Shown one piece after another: positions 36,640 through 47,238 of a stretch of DNA of 64,000 nt. Within the stretch, counting starts at the first letter, position 1. The number at the start of each line of letters is the position of its first letter. A program made the translations under genes and the position numbers. The notes under the pieces are model-generated. The model ran no database searches. It was not told the DNA's origin and saw only the letters and a program-made list of their open reading frames with translations. The stretch is from NCBI GenBank assembly GCA_030765065.1, contig CM060989.1:57550001-57614000 (forward strand), in the 5' to 3' direction. The DNA comes from Deroplatys truncata (Eukaryota > Arthropoda > Insecta > Mantodea > Mantidae).

Positions 36640-37100
36640 TCTCAATCAAGAACAAATGTAGAGAGTGGCAATTCCCATGCAGAGTTATACACTATGCTAA
36701 TTTAGACTTGCAATTTGTTTGAATTTGTAAAGTGAATGCAGGCGCAGAACATCAGTATATCATTGCTGTAAAAATTACATTGTTCATGCATTAATAACAC
36801 ACATGTATCACTAGCAATACTTATGACAATTTGCACACCCGCCCATCAGGCTAAGAGTGTTTTCTGTAATCAATAATAACAATGATAATATATGATATGC
36901 TTCCAGCTTCTTCAGTTTTCAACAGTAATTATTTGTACATATTATACCATATTTCTCTAGTTTGTTTGTGGAGAACTTTTTAACATTTTTGCTCCTGTCA
37001 TAATTAAGAATTGCAATAACCATAGTATCCTGCAAATAAAACATTTAACATGAAGTAATTTAAAGTTAACTGTTAATGAAAAAAACAACTTTATCCAGGT
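36640..37100. other. Intronic AT-rich sequence
   Basis: Lies in lifeguard intron 2 (34508-43830). No feature is recognised. Confidence 0.4.
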
Positions 37101-37104
37101 TTGG

Positions 37105-37285
37105 TCCTGTAGCTCAGCCAGAGAGCAACTGCCTGCTGTGTAAGGGGTTAATGGTTCGATTCCCAGCTGGGGATGAGAATTTTTCTCTAGCCAAGATCCT
37201 CCCCAGAGTCTGGAAGTGTGAATGAGAGTGTGAATGTGTGAGATTCAATGTATAAAACCCAAAAATCCAATCTATACAAAAAATT
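37105..37285 (+). repeat. tRNA-derived SINE (family b, different head)
   Basis: Head GGTCCTGTAGCTCAGCCAGA with box B GGTTCGATTCCC; body GAGAATTTTTCTCTAGCCAA and tail AGAGTCTGGAAGTGTGAATG match the SINE at 28640 although the head differs. Confidence 0.7.
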
Positions 37286-37289
37286 TATA

Positions 37290-37834
37290 CAAGTTAACAC
37301 CACTGTCAATAGGCAATATGTATCAAAGGTAAAAGGCCACAGATATGACCATTGCAGTTAAAGCCAGGATGTAAATATAATAATAATAAATTAGCCCAAA
37401 CTCTTACTGAAAGATCATTCCCATCAAATAAATGAAAATAAATGTACTTTTCAGATTCATGTCAAGTAATTCAAATAAAACTTACAGGTTTGGTTCTACC
37501 ATGAAATGATGTTTTAGTCACACAATTTTTTGTGTGGCACCCCATAAAAAATTTGGAAAATTGCAAAAAGTAAGGTTTGGGTAGTTACATGAAACCCTTT
37601 TTCTATGCTCCTAAACCACCTGGTGTGTTCAATTTGGTTTCACTTTAAAGCAATTGGAATGGGCTTTCATATTATGTCACTTGACATCTGGGTTTTTTTT
37701 TGTGGTTTTCCTCAGTCGCCAAGGTAAATACCATGACACAAAGTTCCACCTTAAGTCTAAAACAATAGTAAAATGAAAAATAAGTCATAATAGCGAATGT
37801 TATGCCATCTATCTACAAACAATGTAAGCAGTTA
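37290..37834. other. Intronic sequence, nothing recognised
   Basis: AT-rich lifeguard intron sequence with no repeat terminus or coding region supported. Confidence 0.35.
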
Positions 37835-38330
37835 ACTGGATGGCACCTTAACGCCATCTGCACGGCACGAAGCAGAAGATCTGGCTGCCATGTGCTGGAT
37901 GTCTCTGTGGGCACGTGACGAAGCAAGATGGCATTTTCAGGGATGAGACCTAGAAGGCTAACTGTCCGCCTTTCTGTGTGGGGGCAGTGGTTGGACTGGA
38001 CGGCACTCTAATGTCATCTGCATGGCATGAAGTAGGTGGTTACAGGGATGAGACGTAGCAGACTAACTGTCCACCTTTCTGTGTGAGAGTGGCGGTTAGA
38101 CTGGACGGCACCCTAATGCCATCTGCGTGGCATGAAGCAGGTGGTTACTGGGATGAGACCTAGAAGGCTAACTGTCCGCCTTTATATGGGAGCAGCAGTT
38201 GGACTTGACGGCACCGTAATGCCATCTGCACGGCATGAAGCAGAAGATTCGGTAGCTATACGCTAGGGTCTCTGTGACACGTGACGGAGCAGGTGGTTAC
38301 AGGGATGAGACCTAGAAGGCTAACTGTCCA
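37835..38330 (+). repeat. Minisatellite, four units of about 105 or 155 bp
   Basis: Units start at ACTGGATGGCACC-like text near 37835, 37994, 38100 and 38205. Each contains GCCATCTGCACGGCATGAAG, GGGATGAGACCTAGAAGGCT and AACTGTCCGCCTTTCTGTG. Long units carry an extra segment of about 50 bp (AAGATCTGGCTGCCATGTGC to GACACGTGACGGAGC); short units skip it. More GC-rich than the surrounding intron. Confidence 0.85.
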
Positions 38331-38454
38331 TCACATATCGTTCTAAGAGATCCACCAACCACGAACCGTCGCGATATGACCAGGGAGTTAAAGCGACATA
38401 AAATAAAATAGAGAGAGAAAAAAAAGATCTTGTAATTTATTAGAAAAAGTGCAA

Positions 38455-38590
38455 GTCAGTTTGGGAATTTAATGTCATGCTGGCATGTTGCCATAGTAAC
38501 TCGGAGCAACTGGACAGAAACTGCAGGATCTGTCATTGAATTTTTCAGTCTCATTCTAGCTTTCCAGTTTGTCCTACATACGGCTTATGT
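38455..38590 (+). repeat. tRNA-derived SINE (family a), diverged
   Basis: ATGTTGCCATAGTAACTCGG, GGAGCAACTGG and TCATTGAATTTTTCAGTCTC match the better copy at 38740-38905, with the box B region degraded. Confidence 0.5.
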
Positions 38591-38739
38591 GAAAGAACAA
38601 TTAATTACAATTGATTGACCTAATAGTTGGTGAGACTATGATGCTAGAGATTAAAGTACTTACATTTTAAGTCACCATTGGGGGTAAGTCATCTCAAAAT
38701 GAATTTGGGATCTCCTGGTGGTTCACCAGGATAAATAGG

Positions 38740-38905
38740 AGTCAGTTGGAGAATTTAATATTGTGTCAGCATGCTCCATAGTAGCTTAGTTGGTTAGAGC
38801 AACTGGAAGATCTGTGGTTGAAATCCTGGCTACGGCATTGAATTTTTCAGTCAGAAAGCATCGTGTTTATGCTGCATGAGCTGTTTTGTGTATGAGGATT
38901 TTTGT
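38740..38905 (+). repeat. tRNA-derived SINE (family a)
   Basis: Box-A-like TAGCTTAGTTGGTTAGAGC, box-B-like GGTTGAAATCC, then GGCTACGGCATTGAATTTTT and CAGTC. The body tail recurs at 10690, 38455, 49193 and in reverse at 58645. Confidence 0.65.
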
Positions 38906-39585
38906 GGTTGTGGGCTTCCTGGATATTTTGAATTTTTATTAGTTTTCCAGCTTGGTAATAGTTAGATCCAGGAAGTTTAATGCAATAGTCTTGTTTGGGC
39001 TAGAGAGTGAATTTTATTTTGGAGTATAGTTTGTTGATGTGGCAGTGTAGCTGTTCTACTGTATATCTTCTTTTCCTTGTCTTTTTGATATGTTTTTTCT
39101 TTCTGCAGACTTTTTGCATTTCACATATTTATTGCCACTATACTGCCATGCTAGCAAACGTGGGATATCTGCACAAAACTAAAAACTGAGAAAAGTTCTG
39201 AGGCTGACCGTTGTCTGATAATAAATGTAGACCACATTTGTAGATGTTTTATGTAATTACATATTCAGAAACCCACTTGATACAATAACTAAATTCTTAA
39301 TTTAATTGCAGAGACAATGTTTTTACTAAGTATTTAGAAAACTTTATATTGTGACTGAATGAAGTATATACAATTTATACTGAATTATTTAATTTTCTCT
39401 TCTTAATAAATCACATTTGACATCATTATTGTTATCAGAGAAAATAATTTTCAAAAGAGCTTTTTAAATCTTACACAAAGTATTATATTCAGTCTTTGAA
39501 CTTCTGTATGCACAAAAACGTTTATTTCACTGGTAATTCCATCCAACACTTCATTCTGTTTTTGGAAATAATGTCCTTCAAGGTG
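38906..39585. other. Intronic AT-rich sequence
   Basis: No supported feature. Confidence 0.35.
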
Positions 39586-39589
39586 TTGA

Positions 39590-40575
39590 AAATTCTGTCC
39601 CTCTTCTCACAATCAAATCCACATTAGGGCTGCTCAAGGTGATCTGCATGCAACTTTCCTTTTGCACTTTCTTCTGCAGAAAATTTGAAGTTTTCAGTTT
39701 CATTGTGTGTTGTTTTGTACTTCAATACGTAGCTATCTCTTACTGCTTTGACATGAACTATGGTAGGGTAGGGGTCTTGACAGATCTTCATTTTAGCTTC
39801 TGATGGGCAGTGTAATCTTTCCATTTATAGAAATTTGTATAATCCATCTTAATTACTTCTATTTTCCCCTTATTTGCATCTTGACAAGCATTTACACAAA
39901 GTATTCAAAGTCATTTGTTTTCCTCTGTTTTTTGAGAGTGTGTTCTACTTGGATGAATGCTATCAGCAGACATAAATGAATGTCCTAGTTCAAAATAAAA
40001 TAAGTTAATTTCTTTGGCGCTTAATTCTTTTGAGTTCACCATAATAATCAAGAAAGAACAGAGTCCAGTTTTTGTTCTGACTTGAACATTTATCTACCTA
40101 TATTAATGTTTGACGTATCTCTCCGTGTTTTTAAGAACAAATGTGCTTATAATGTCTTCCTTATTTCATCCTGTAATAGCTCCATGCCAAACAAATGCAT
40201 TTTGGTTGTATATTAGATTTCTTTCCCGTTGTAGCAAATGTCTGATAAGCTATTAATCTTCGAATAAATATAACATTTTTAAACATGTCCTCAGTAGCAT
40301 AATGATCTTCTGTAAATCAGCATAGCAGCATACAGTACCAGAAGGAAGTTGGTTTTATTTGTAAGTTCTGTAAAGATCTCTGGATTTAGAGTCATATCAG
40401 CGTGCTTTTCTCGGCTTTTATAGATGTCACAATTGGCATTCATGTTTGACGAGGATGAAGTTTAAATCCCTCACATTGCTCACATTCTTCATGGCCTAGT
40501 TTTGCAAAAGAAATTGTTTCTTCCTAACAAATGCTCCATACAGAGCATAAGAAACTTTTAGATCCTGGTGCTGTT
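39590..40575 (-). pseudogene. Transposon-like pseudogene of an unnamed arthropod family (GQNKN/GHxFMSAD type)
   Basis: Read on the minus strand in several broken frames: EDFLEQHQDLKVSYALYGAF, then ISFAKLGHEECEQCEGFKLH (a Cys pair), then RTKTGLCSFLIIMVNSKELS and FELGHSFMSADSIHPS, then MKICQDPYPTIVHVKAVRDS with FKFSAEESAKGKL. The order recalls a family, widespread in arthropods, with a C-x-x-C stretch, a GQNKN-like block and a GHTFMSAD-like block, probably transposon derived and perhaps related to DUF7869. At least two frameshifts and several stops are visible. Identification is from motif memory only. It lies in lifeguard intron 2, next to a mariner. Confidence 0.42.
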
Positions 40576-40591
40576 CTAGAAAATCTTCATA

Positions 40592-41487
40592 CAAGGGCAG
40601 TCTCAGTACCCGATCTGACGTATATACAGTGGTTGTTGTTTCAAATGGCTATGGTAGAAAGTACCTCCCTTATAAAGCTTAAGCTTGAAATGTGACGATG
40701 CTGCGTTGTTTAGTAATTGTTTGGCCACCTATCAATAGTGAACTCTCTCAGTGAATTTGTAAACATGGATAAAACTGGTCATTGTTATGTGATACAATAC
40801 TCTCATTTGAAAGGTCTTAGTCTAACTAATATTAAAGCTGAGCTAGATTCTACTCTGGGGGAGTCTGCTCCTTCGTAAAATATTGGGTGGTAGAGTTTAA
40901 GCAAGGCCGTACGAGCTGCCAAGATGAACATCGCAATGGTTGACCAAATCAGAAATTGTGAAGAAAATCCACAAAATGGTATTGGATGACCGTCGACTAA
41001 AAGTACGTGAACTAGCAGACATCGTAGGCATTTCAAAAAGTGCTGTACATTGCATACTGACTGAAAATTTAGACATGAGAAAGCTGTGCGCAAGATGGGT
41101 GCCGCGTTCACTCACAATGGAACAAAAACAGCATTGTCAGGATGTTTCAGTTGAGTGTTTGGCGATGTTTCACTGCAATAAAGCCGAGCTTTTGCATCAA
41201 TTCATAACCATGGATGAACATAGGTCCATCACTTCACACCTGAGATGAAGGAACAGTCAAAACAGTGGATTGAAAGGGGAGAATCACCTCCAAAGAAGGC
41301 GAAGACAGTTCCATCTGCAGGCAAGGTTACGTCGTCAGTTTTATGGGATGCGCGTGGGATGACGAGTATTGTGCAAACTTATTGCAGCATTTGAATGATG
41401 AAATCAAGCAAAAAAGGCTGCATTTAGTGAAAAAGAAAGTTCTGTTTCATCAAGACAATGCACCAGTTCACACATCCATTATCGCCA
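40592..41487 (+). mobile_element. mariner transposon, 3'-truncated (copy A)
   Basis: Left terminus CAAGGGCAGTCTCAGTACCC pairs with the right terminus of copy B (complement GAGGGTGCCCAGAAGTACCC). The transposase starts at 40765 (MDKTGH...). It reads VREL.DIVGISKSAVHCILT, a helix-turn-helix, in another frame. A deletion removes the segment between VTSSVLWDA-like text and YCANLLQHLND. The sequence ends in FHQDNAPVHTSIIAM at D2, where a SINE tail abuts. D3 is absent. Confidence 0.82.
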
Positions 41488-41605
41488 TGACGGTTCTATG
41501 ACACAGGACCACCGTCTTTACTTCCCTTCCGAAGGAAGCCATGCTAAGGATTTTTACGTCCGAAAAAAATCCATCGCCCTCCGCCAGGACATGACTTTAG
41601 GTTAA
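41488..41605 (-). repeat. SINE (family c) 3' portion, minus
   Basis: Complement of ATCCTTAGCATGGCTTCCTT and AGAAGTAAAGACGGTGGTCC; matches the body of the SINE at 34786-35060. It abuts the broken end of mariner copy A. Confidence 0.55.
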
Positions 41606-42410
41606 GTTAACTTCTATTATACTGCTACTTTGTTTACAAGCGAGCGGATAGGAGAGAGGCTCTTGTGCTACTCAGTTTGTGCTGTGCTGAGTACTGTGTA
41701 TGCTATAGGTATAAATGGGTACAGAAGTATACAATTCTGTACTAAACTTAAGCTTTTATTACAAAGTATAAATAAGATGAACAAAATAATAAATCTGAAC
41801 TGTGGCAGATGAAATAATCAGTTTCATGTGTGATTTACATGCCTGGACAACTATTAAAATGGATTACTATATATTTTCTGAATGTATCAAAAGGAAAGCC
41901 TCTTCTCAAACCCAAAAAAGTTTATATCTTGAAAAGCTCCGTTCCACATCACATGATGTTACTAGTGCAAAATGAAACTGACAAATGTCACACACCTCTG
42001 GGAAACGCATGCATTTTCATTATTTAGAATATCATTATAATAGAAAATTATTAATGCCTAATACGGCACATAATTGCATATCCTAGGTTTTTATCTAAAA
42101 CGCTCTTCAGTTTCTGCTGTGCTATTTCAGCAGCAGAGCATTTGCCTACTTCTGGAAAGTTGTGTCAAATTATCGACAAGTTTCAAGAACTCTGGTATTG
42201 CCATCTATGACAAAGACAAATAAAATTTGCGTAAAGTAGACTCACAAGGAAATTTCATGGTTGTACATTTCTCCAGAAATGTTTTAAAAGCAAAATTTTG
42301 CAATAGGATATTTGTGCTTACCATCATGTCAGACGAATCCGTGTAAGCTTCGGTTTGGCTACATGAGATCGTGGTTTCTGATGTGGATAATATATCCTCA
42401 CCAACTCATT
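41606..42410. other. Intronic sequence, nothing recognised
   Basis: No gene supported. The part next to 42410 may be interior of the hAT element whose N-terminus lies at 42412-42594. Confidence 0.3.
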
Positions 42411-42411
42411 T

Positions 42412-42716
42412 CTAAGTAGTAACGTAATATTTTGTGTTTTTTATATTTACAATGCCTTGCAATAAAAACCCTTCTCTCTCCTTGATTTCAATGTGGCATA
42501 CTTTACAAAATATATTTTCCCCTCTTACATCAAAATACTCACGTCCATATTCATTTACAAGTAAGACACTCTTCTTACTGGTTGTTTTTGACATGTTTTA
42601 TCAGCTATCAACAACCGGACTTTGTAACTTCAGAACAGGCTGTATATATACTGATCGCTTGCTTAGAGTGAATGACTGGCAGTGCTTGGGGAGAGCGAGG
42701 TCTCAGTGAAACCCTG
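42412..42716 (-). pseudogene. hAT element 5' end with CGGBP1-like N-terminus
   Basis: The complement of 42711-42716 gives CAGGGTTTCACTGAGACC, a plausible hAT terminus. About 120 bp on, a minus-strand frame reads MSKTTSKKSVLLVNEYGREY, then FDVRGENIFCKVCHIEI and NIKNTK. This matches the N-terminal zinc-finger-like domain of CGGBP1-type hAT proteins (F-x-x-D-G-x-x-x-F-C-K-x-C), with the final His of the finger unclear. The frame closes at 42412. TATATATACA near 42640-42650 could be the element's TATA box. Neither the remainder of the transposase nor the other terminus is found. Confidence 0.52.
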
Positions 42717-42814
42717 TAACTGTTTTCCAGTCAAAGTGCAACGAAACAGCAACCGTATCTGAAGCCTTGTCATATGTATTCATCAAAGAATGGCAATATT
42801 TTCATAGTAAAAAA

Positions 42815-43669
42815 TCTGATGTGTTACACTCACATGACTTTCTCTACTCTTGTACAAACTATTTTTACAAACGCTTATTCTCCATCTACTTCATGTTAAT
42901 CGAGATATCGAGATGTCAATCTTATTGGTAATTTTCTTGTAGATGCAAGGGGAATTGGTAGGTTTTAAGCGATAGTCAAATATTTTAAGCGCTGGTTGCT
43001 ATGTGGTGCATTCCATTCTCTTTGCATGTCCAGGACATAAAAAAAATGAATAATGAATTTGAGAAAAAGTATAAGTATTGGAAAATTTAAGGGAATAACA
43101 AGCAATATCTCGAAAACGGTTCACTCAACAAAAGAAATGTATATGACATAAATTGTGTATTTTAACGCGATCTACATTTTTTGTGTAGTAAAATGTTGTC
43201 TATCTCTTATGGTTTACCAGTTATGCAAAAGTCGTTCACAATGAAGAATACTTTTGGAGACATTCCCAGAAAATTCGAGATATACATTTCATTTCTCATG
43301 ACAATACCTTAAACATATGATATTTTAATCAAAATCGTTAAGAGCCATTTTTGAAAAAATTAAAATTTTCGAAAAATATTGCATGTAAAGGGTAGTCTGG
43401 GGTGGGGGGATTTTCTTGAAAACCTTCGTGTAGCATCTCTGTAAGATACTGGACCTAAATACCAAGTTTGGTGTTTATCCGACTGTTCGTTTCTGAGGTA
43501 TGCTGTTCACAGACACACAGACAGACAAACACACGGACATGTTTCCAAAAATGCTTTTTTTGGATTCAGGAGGTCTCAAAACATGTATTTCCGGTGAAAT
43601 CTCGGTATCGAATTTTTGGGTGGAATACAATACTTCCCCTACTTACTATACGCAGTAGAGAAAGTAAAA
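42815..43669 (+). repeat. CA-element, complete, plus; about 160 bp from exon 2 donor
   Basis: 855 bp from TCTGATGTGTTACACTCACA to GCAGTAGAGAAAGTAAAA. It has a short CA/GACA tract at 43510-43535. It retains the left segment that array units lack (GCATTCCATTCTCTTTGCAT, GTCCAGGACATAAAAAAAAT). It lies in lifeguard intron 2. Confidence 0.9.
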
Positions 43670-43830
43670 CTGAATCAGATAAACAAGGTTCTTGTATATT
43701 TTCAAATGAATTTTCATGAAAGCGTTTAAAACTCCTATGCACTATGTTTAATAACCTATTCAAATGCATTAATGGGATTTTGTTTTATTACTACCAGCAG
43801 TTCCATTTTTGAATTACAGAAGTTACTTAC

Positions 43831-44101
43831 AGCATCACTCTTATATGTAGCTGCTACACAGCCCAACATGAAGCCCTCAGCGAGAGTGAAGATGAAGAGG
43901 AATATGAAGTTCATGGGAGCTTTGCGTCTCACATTTCCACAGCATGCCATGCTAATGAGGCAGACAATCATGACAATCAGTGCAATCCACCAGATCTCTG
44001 TATGAAGAAAGATGTATCTCTTGGTCGGTTCATGGAACGTGAAGATTGCAATGAATGAGAGGGTGATGAGGAGCTGCACCATGAGAATCGAGTACACCTT
44101 T
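43831..44101 (-). CDS. Lfg: Lifeguard/TMBIM protein, middle exon (TM1-TM3)
   Basis: Minus-strand exon with a TTTTGTTACAG acceptor (AG at 44102-44103) and a GTAAGT donor (GT at 43829-43830). Its first base completes the split Arg codon of the previous exon, giving the FIRKVYSILMVQLL junction typical of lifeguard proteins. Hydrophobic segments follow in order: VYSILMVQLLITLSFIAIF (TM1), WWIALIVMIVCLISMACC (TM2) and NFIFLFIFTLAEGFMLGC (TM3), with the charged loop GNVRRKAP between TM2 and TM3. It ends in phase 0 after YKSDA. CA-elements in the same orientation lie on both sides, one only 23 nt from the acceptor. No stops or frameshifts are visible. Confidence 0.93.
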
Positions 44102-44124
44102 CTGTAACAAAACAAAATAAAGTG

Positions 44125-44896
44125 TCTGATGTGTTGCACTCACATCATTTTCTCTACTCTTATACAAACTATTTTTACAAACGCTTATTCTCCATATGCT
44201 TCATGTTAATTGAGATATCGAGATGTTAATCTTATTGCTAATTTTCTTGTAGATGCAAGGGGAATTGGTAGGCTTTATGCGATAATCAAATATTTTAAGA
44301 GCTGGTTGCTATGTGGAGTATTCCATTCTCTTTACATTACCAGGACAAAAAAAAAAAAAAACGAATAACAAATTCCTATTTGAGAAAAAGTGTAAGTATT
44401 GTAAAATTCAAACAAATAACAAGGAATATCTTGGAAATGGTTAACTCGACAAGAAAAAAATGTATATGACATAAATTGTATATTTTAACGAGATCTACAT
44501 TTTCTGTGTAGTAAAATGTTATCTATCTCTTAAAGTTTACCAGTTACGCAAAAGTCATCCAGAATGAATGGGACTTATGGGGGACATTCCCAGAAAATCC
44601 ATGATATATATTTTAATTGCCATGAAAGTATCTTAAACATATGATATTTTAATCAAAATCATTAGAGCCATTTTTGAGAAAATCAAAATTTTCGAAAAAT
44701 GTTCCATGCAAAGGATAGTCTGGGGTGGGGGAGTTTCTTGAAAATCTGCGTGTTGCATCTTTGAAAGATACTGAACCTAAATACCAAGTTTGATATTTAT
44801 CCAACTTTTCGTTTTTGAGTTATACTGTTCACATATACACATCCACATAAGATGCAGTACTTCCCCTTCTTACTATACGTAGTAGAGAAAGTAAAA
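44125..44896 (+). repeat. CA-element, plus; 23 nt from lifeguard exon 2 acceptor
   Basis: Begins TCTGATGTGTTGCACTCACA and ends GTAGTAGAGAAAGTAAAA. The CA tract is reduced to ACATATACACATCCACA and the right half is shortened. In the gene's direction its left end is the last thing before the TTTATTTTGTTTTGTTACAG tract. Confidence 0.87.
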
Positions 44897-44929
44897 CCTG
44901 AACACAATTCACTTCTAAATGCATAGGTT

Positions 44930-46044
44930 TCTCTGATTATTTAAAGTCATGTCAACAGTGTTTCTGCATAAGATAGAACTAATTAGTATATATTGCAGCA
45001 TCTACTCTAGCACAAAAACTGCAAGTCAATAGAAACAGATACAAGTGGTACCACACAGCAGATACTATAAGTAATTTAAAAACTCAAATAAGCTTCAGAA
45101 CATATATTAACTTAAAATACAAGAATATAATTACAACAAATATAATTGCAACGGAGGTAACGAGTCCAATAGAATATATTCATATACAATATCAGAATGA
45201 CCTGATATATACAATACACAAACAATATACCAGATGAAATGAGAGCCATAGCAATAGCTACGGAAAATGAAAGATACCCAGACAAAGAATGGCTCCAAAT
45301 ATATACAGATGGATCCCTCATCAATAAAAAAAATGCTGGTGTAGGAATATACTGCAAACATTTTGCACAGTATCTAACATTAGATGAAACATCAAACCAC
45401 TATGATGGAGAATTAACAGCTATAAAAGCAGGATTACATATCATTTTATATAGACCATACATAAAACAAAAAATAGTCATCTTGTCAGACTCAAAATCAG
45501 CTGTAGATGGAATAGTAAATTACAATAATAAAACAAGAAATATTAAAGAAATAAGAAGCCTAATTAAAGCAGTTGCAACTAGAAATCTACGATGGATCCC
45601 AGCTCATGTCAGACTTTTGGGCAATGAACATGCGGATCAATTAGCAAAGAAAGGTGCAATACAACAAATAAAACCTGTAGGAGAAATAGAAATAAATAAA
45701 CAATTAAATAACATTAAACAACATTTCAAAAGACAGCAGAGGCTTGATGAAGAAGATAAATTAAAAGATAAAGTTTATAAGAATATTAAGATGGAGTTGA
45801 TATACAAAAATTGCCAAGGAAAACTGCAGTGGCCTTATTTAGGATGGCAACTGGCCACGAGTGCCTCGCAGAACACCTCTACAAGATACAATGCCTACCT
45901 TCACCCAAGTGCACTCGCTGTGAAGAAGATGTCATCCTGTACAAACAACATCTCGCCAAATGCAAAGGCCTTAAAAGTGATAACTTACAGATTTTATATT
46001 GGGAAGATGGAAGGAAAATGATGCAGAAAACTGTGGTGCTGTAA
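44930..46044 (+). mobile_element. LINE remnant with RNase H domain
   Basis: From 45239 the plus strand reads an RNase H-like domain: LQIYTDGSLINKKNAGVGIY (first Asp), YDGELTAIKAGL (Glu), VILSDSKSAVDGIV (Asp), LRWIPAHVRLLGNEHADQLA (His and last Asp). A C-terminal CCHC-like knuckle follows in another frame: ATGHECLAEHLYKIQCL, CTRCEEDV, LAKCKGL. This combination is usual at the 3' end of R1/Jockey/I-type non-LTR retrotransposons. An upstream frame (about 45030-45230) adds more of the polyprotein. A frameshift near 45830 and the lack of a reverse transcriptase make it dead. Confidence 0.8.
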
Positions 46045-46049
46045 GCTAT

Positions 46050-46795
46050 TAACATGAGGAATACTTATATCAAGAAATTTCAGCAACGGTAGCAAGGTAC
46101 CAGGGAAAGTAAGTGAGTTGATTTAGCTGATTACTGCTGTACATTCATCAGAGATTTGCCAGCAGTAGCAGCATACAAATGACAGCCAAGCAGTTATGCC
46201 TTCAGTGTCTTTCCTCCAAGGGAGAACAATAAGGCAAATACATGCATATTGGAGGTCTGCATGTGCTGAAAGTTTTAGGCCTGGTCTGCCTGAGCATAGG
46301 TTACACTGTACCACCTGGCCCAGGCCAATTGTCTGATTTTGTTTTAAATAAAATTATTTTGCAGTTACTGAATCATTACTATTATTATTAGTCCATGAAG
46401 CACTGCATTATGAAAGGACCTATGTTTGATTTCTGGCACTGGTATGGGGATCTTTTTCCCCTTGCTGGAAGGCCTATTAAGGGATGCACTCAGGACCTTG
46501 GGACCAAACTGAGGTAACTTTACAGAAATAGCATGGAATCCGCAAATAGTAAGCGGCATGTTGACAGTACTGCCATGACACATGACGTCCCTATTACTAC
46601 ACTTTGCCCAGGATGTCATGGGAGGGAGGTGGAGTTTGCAGCTGCAATGCTGTTGTAAAATGATTTACAATTGGCCGAAGTGAGCATTTATTTATTATTA
46701 CTAGAATTACTATTGCTTTGGGTGTGTGCATGGTGCGATAATTGTGCTATTCCTGGCATCTCAATGTTGTGGACCTAAAAATATGATTAATTTTT
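46050..46795. other. Intronic sequence with possible repeat fragments
   Basis: Lifeguard intron 1. GGCCTGGTCTGCCTGAGCAT at about 46272 and CACCTGGTCTGGGCCTAGGC at about 46968 may be related GC-rich repeat ends. A tRNA-like stretch near 46395-46455 is too degraded to call. Confidence 0.3.
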
Positions 46796-46925
46796 TTCGT
46801 TTTTATTTCTCTTTACATGGAAAAGCTTTTGTAATATTTGATTTTCTAAAAAATGGCACTAATGATTTTGATTAAAATACCACATGTTTACAATATTTAC
46901 ACAACAAATAAATTTTTTTCATTCT
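46796..46925 (-). repeat. CA-element fragment
   Basis: TCTTTACATGGAAAAGCTTT, AATATTTGATTTTCTAAAAA and TGATTTTGATTAAAATACC match the mid-part of minus copies such as 23400-23480. No termini. Confidence 0.5.
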
Positions 46926-47238
46926 TTATTTTCAAGCCTGACAAACACTTTTCAAATTAAATCTGCACCTGGTCTGGGCCTAGGCCCGAGCCAATGCACA
47001 CCTCTAATGATATTGAGGGTAATTCTGATAAGTTGCAGTATCTAATAAATGAGAGCTGAACTTACATTTTAAAGAGCATATTCATGTTCAGGCACCCTTA
47101 AAATATAAAGATCAGCTATTTTTATTAAAGATATAGAGTAAAAGGTGCCAGCTGAAAAGCGATCCAGCAAATTCTCTCACATGCTCTGCTGCATGTGATA
47201 TGATTTTCTAATGTTTACATTCCTAAGTTCCATAAATA

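Noticed and set aside
45112-45357. Minus-strand open frames overlapping the LINE RNase H
   Set aside because: Shadows of the plus-strand RNase H reading frame.
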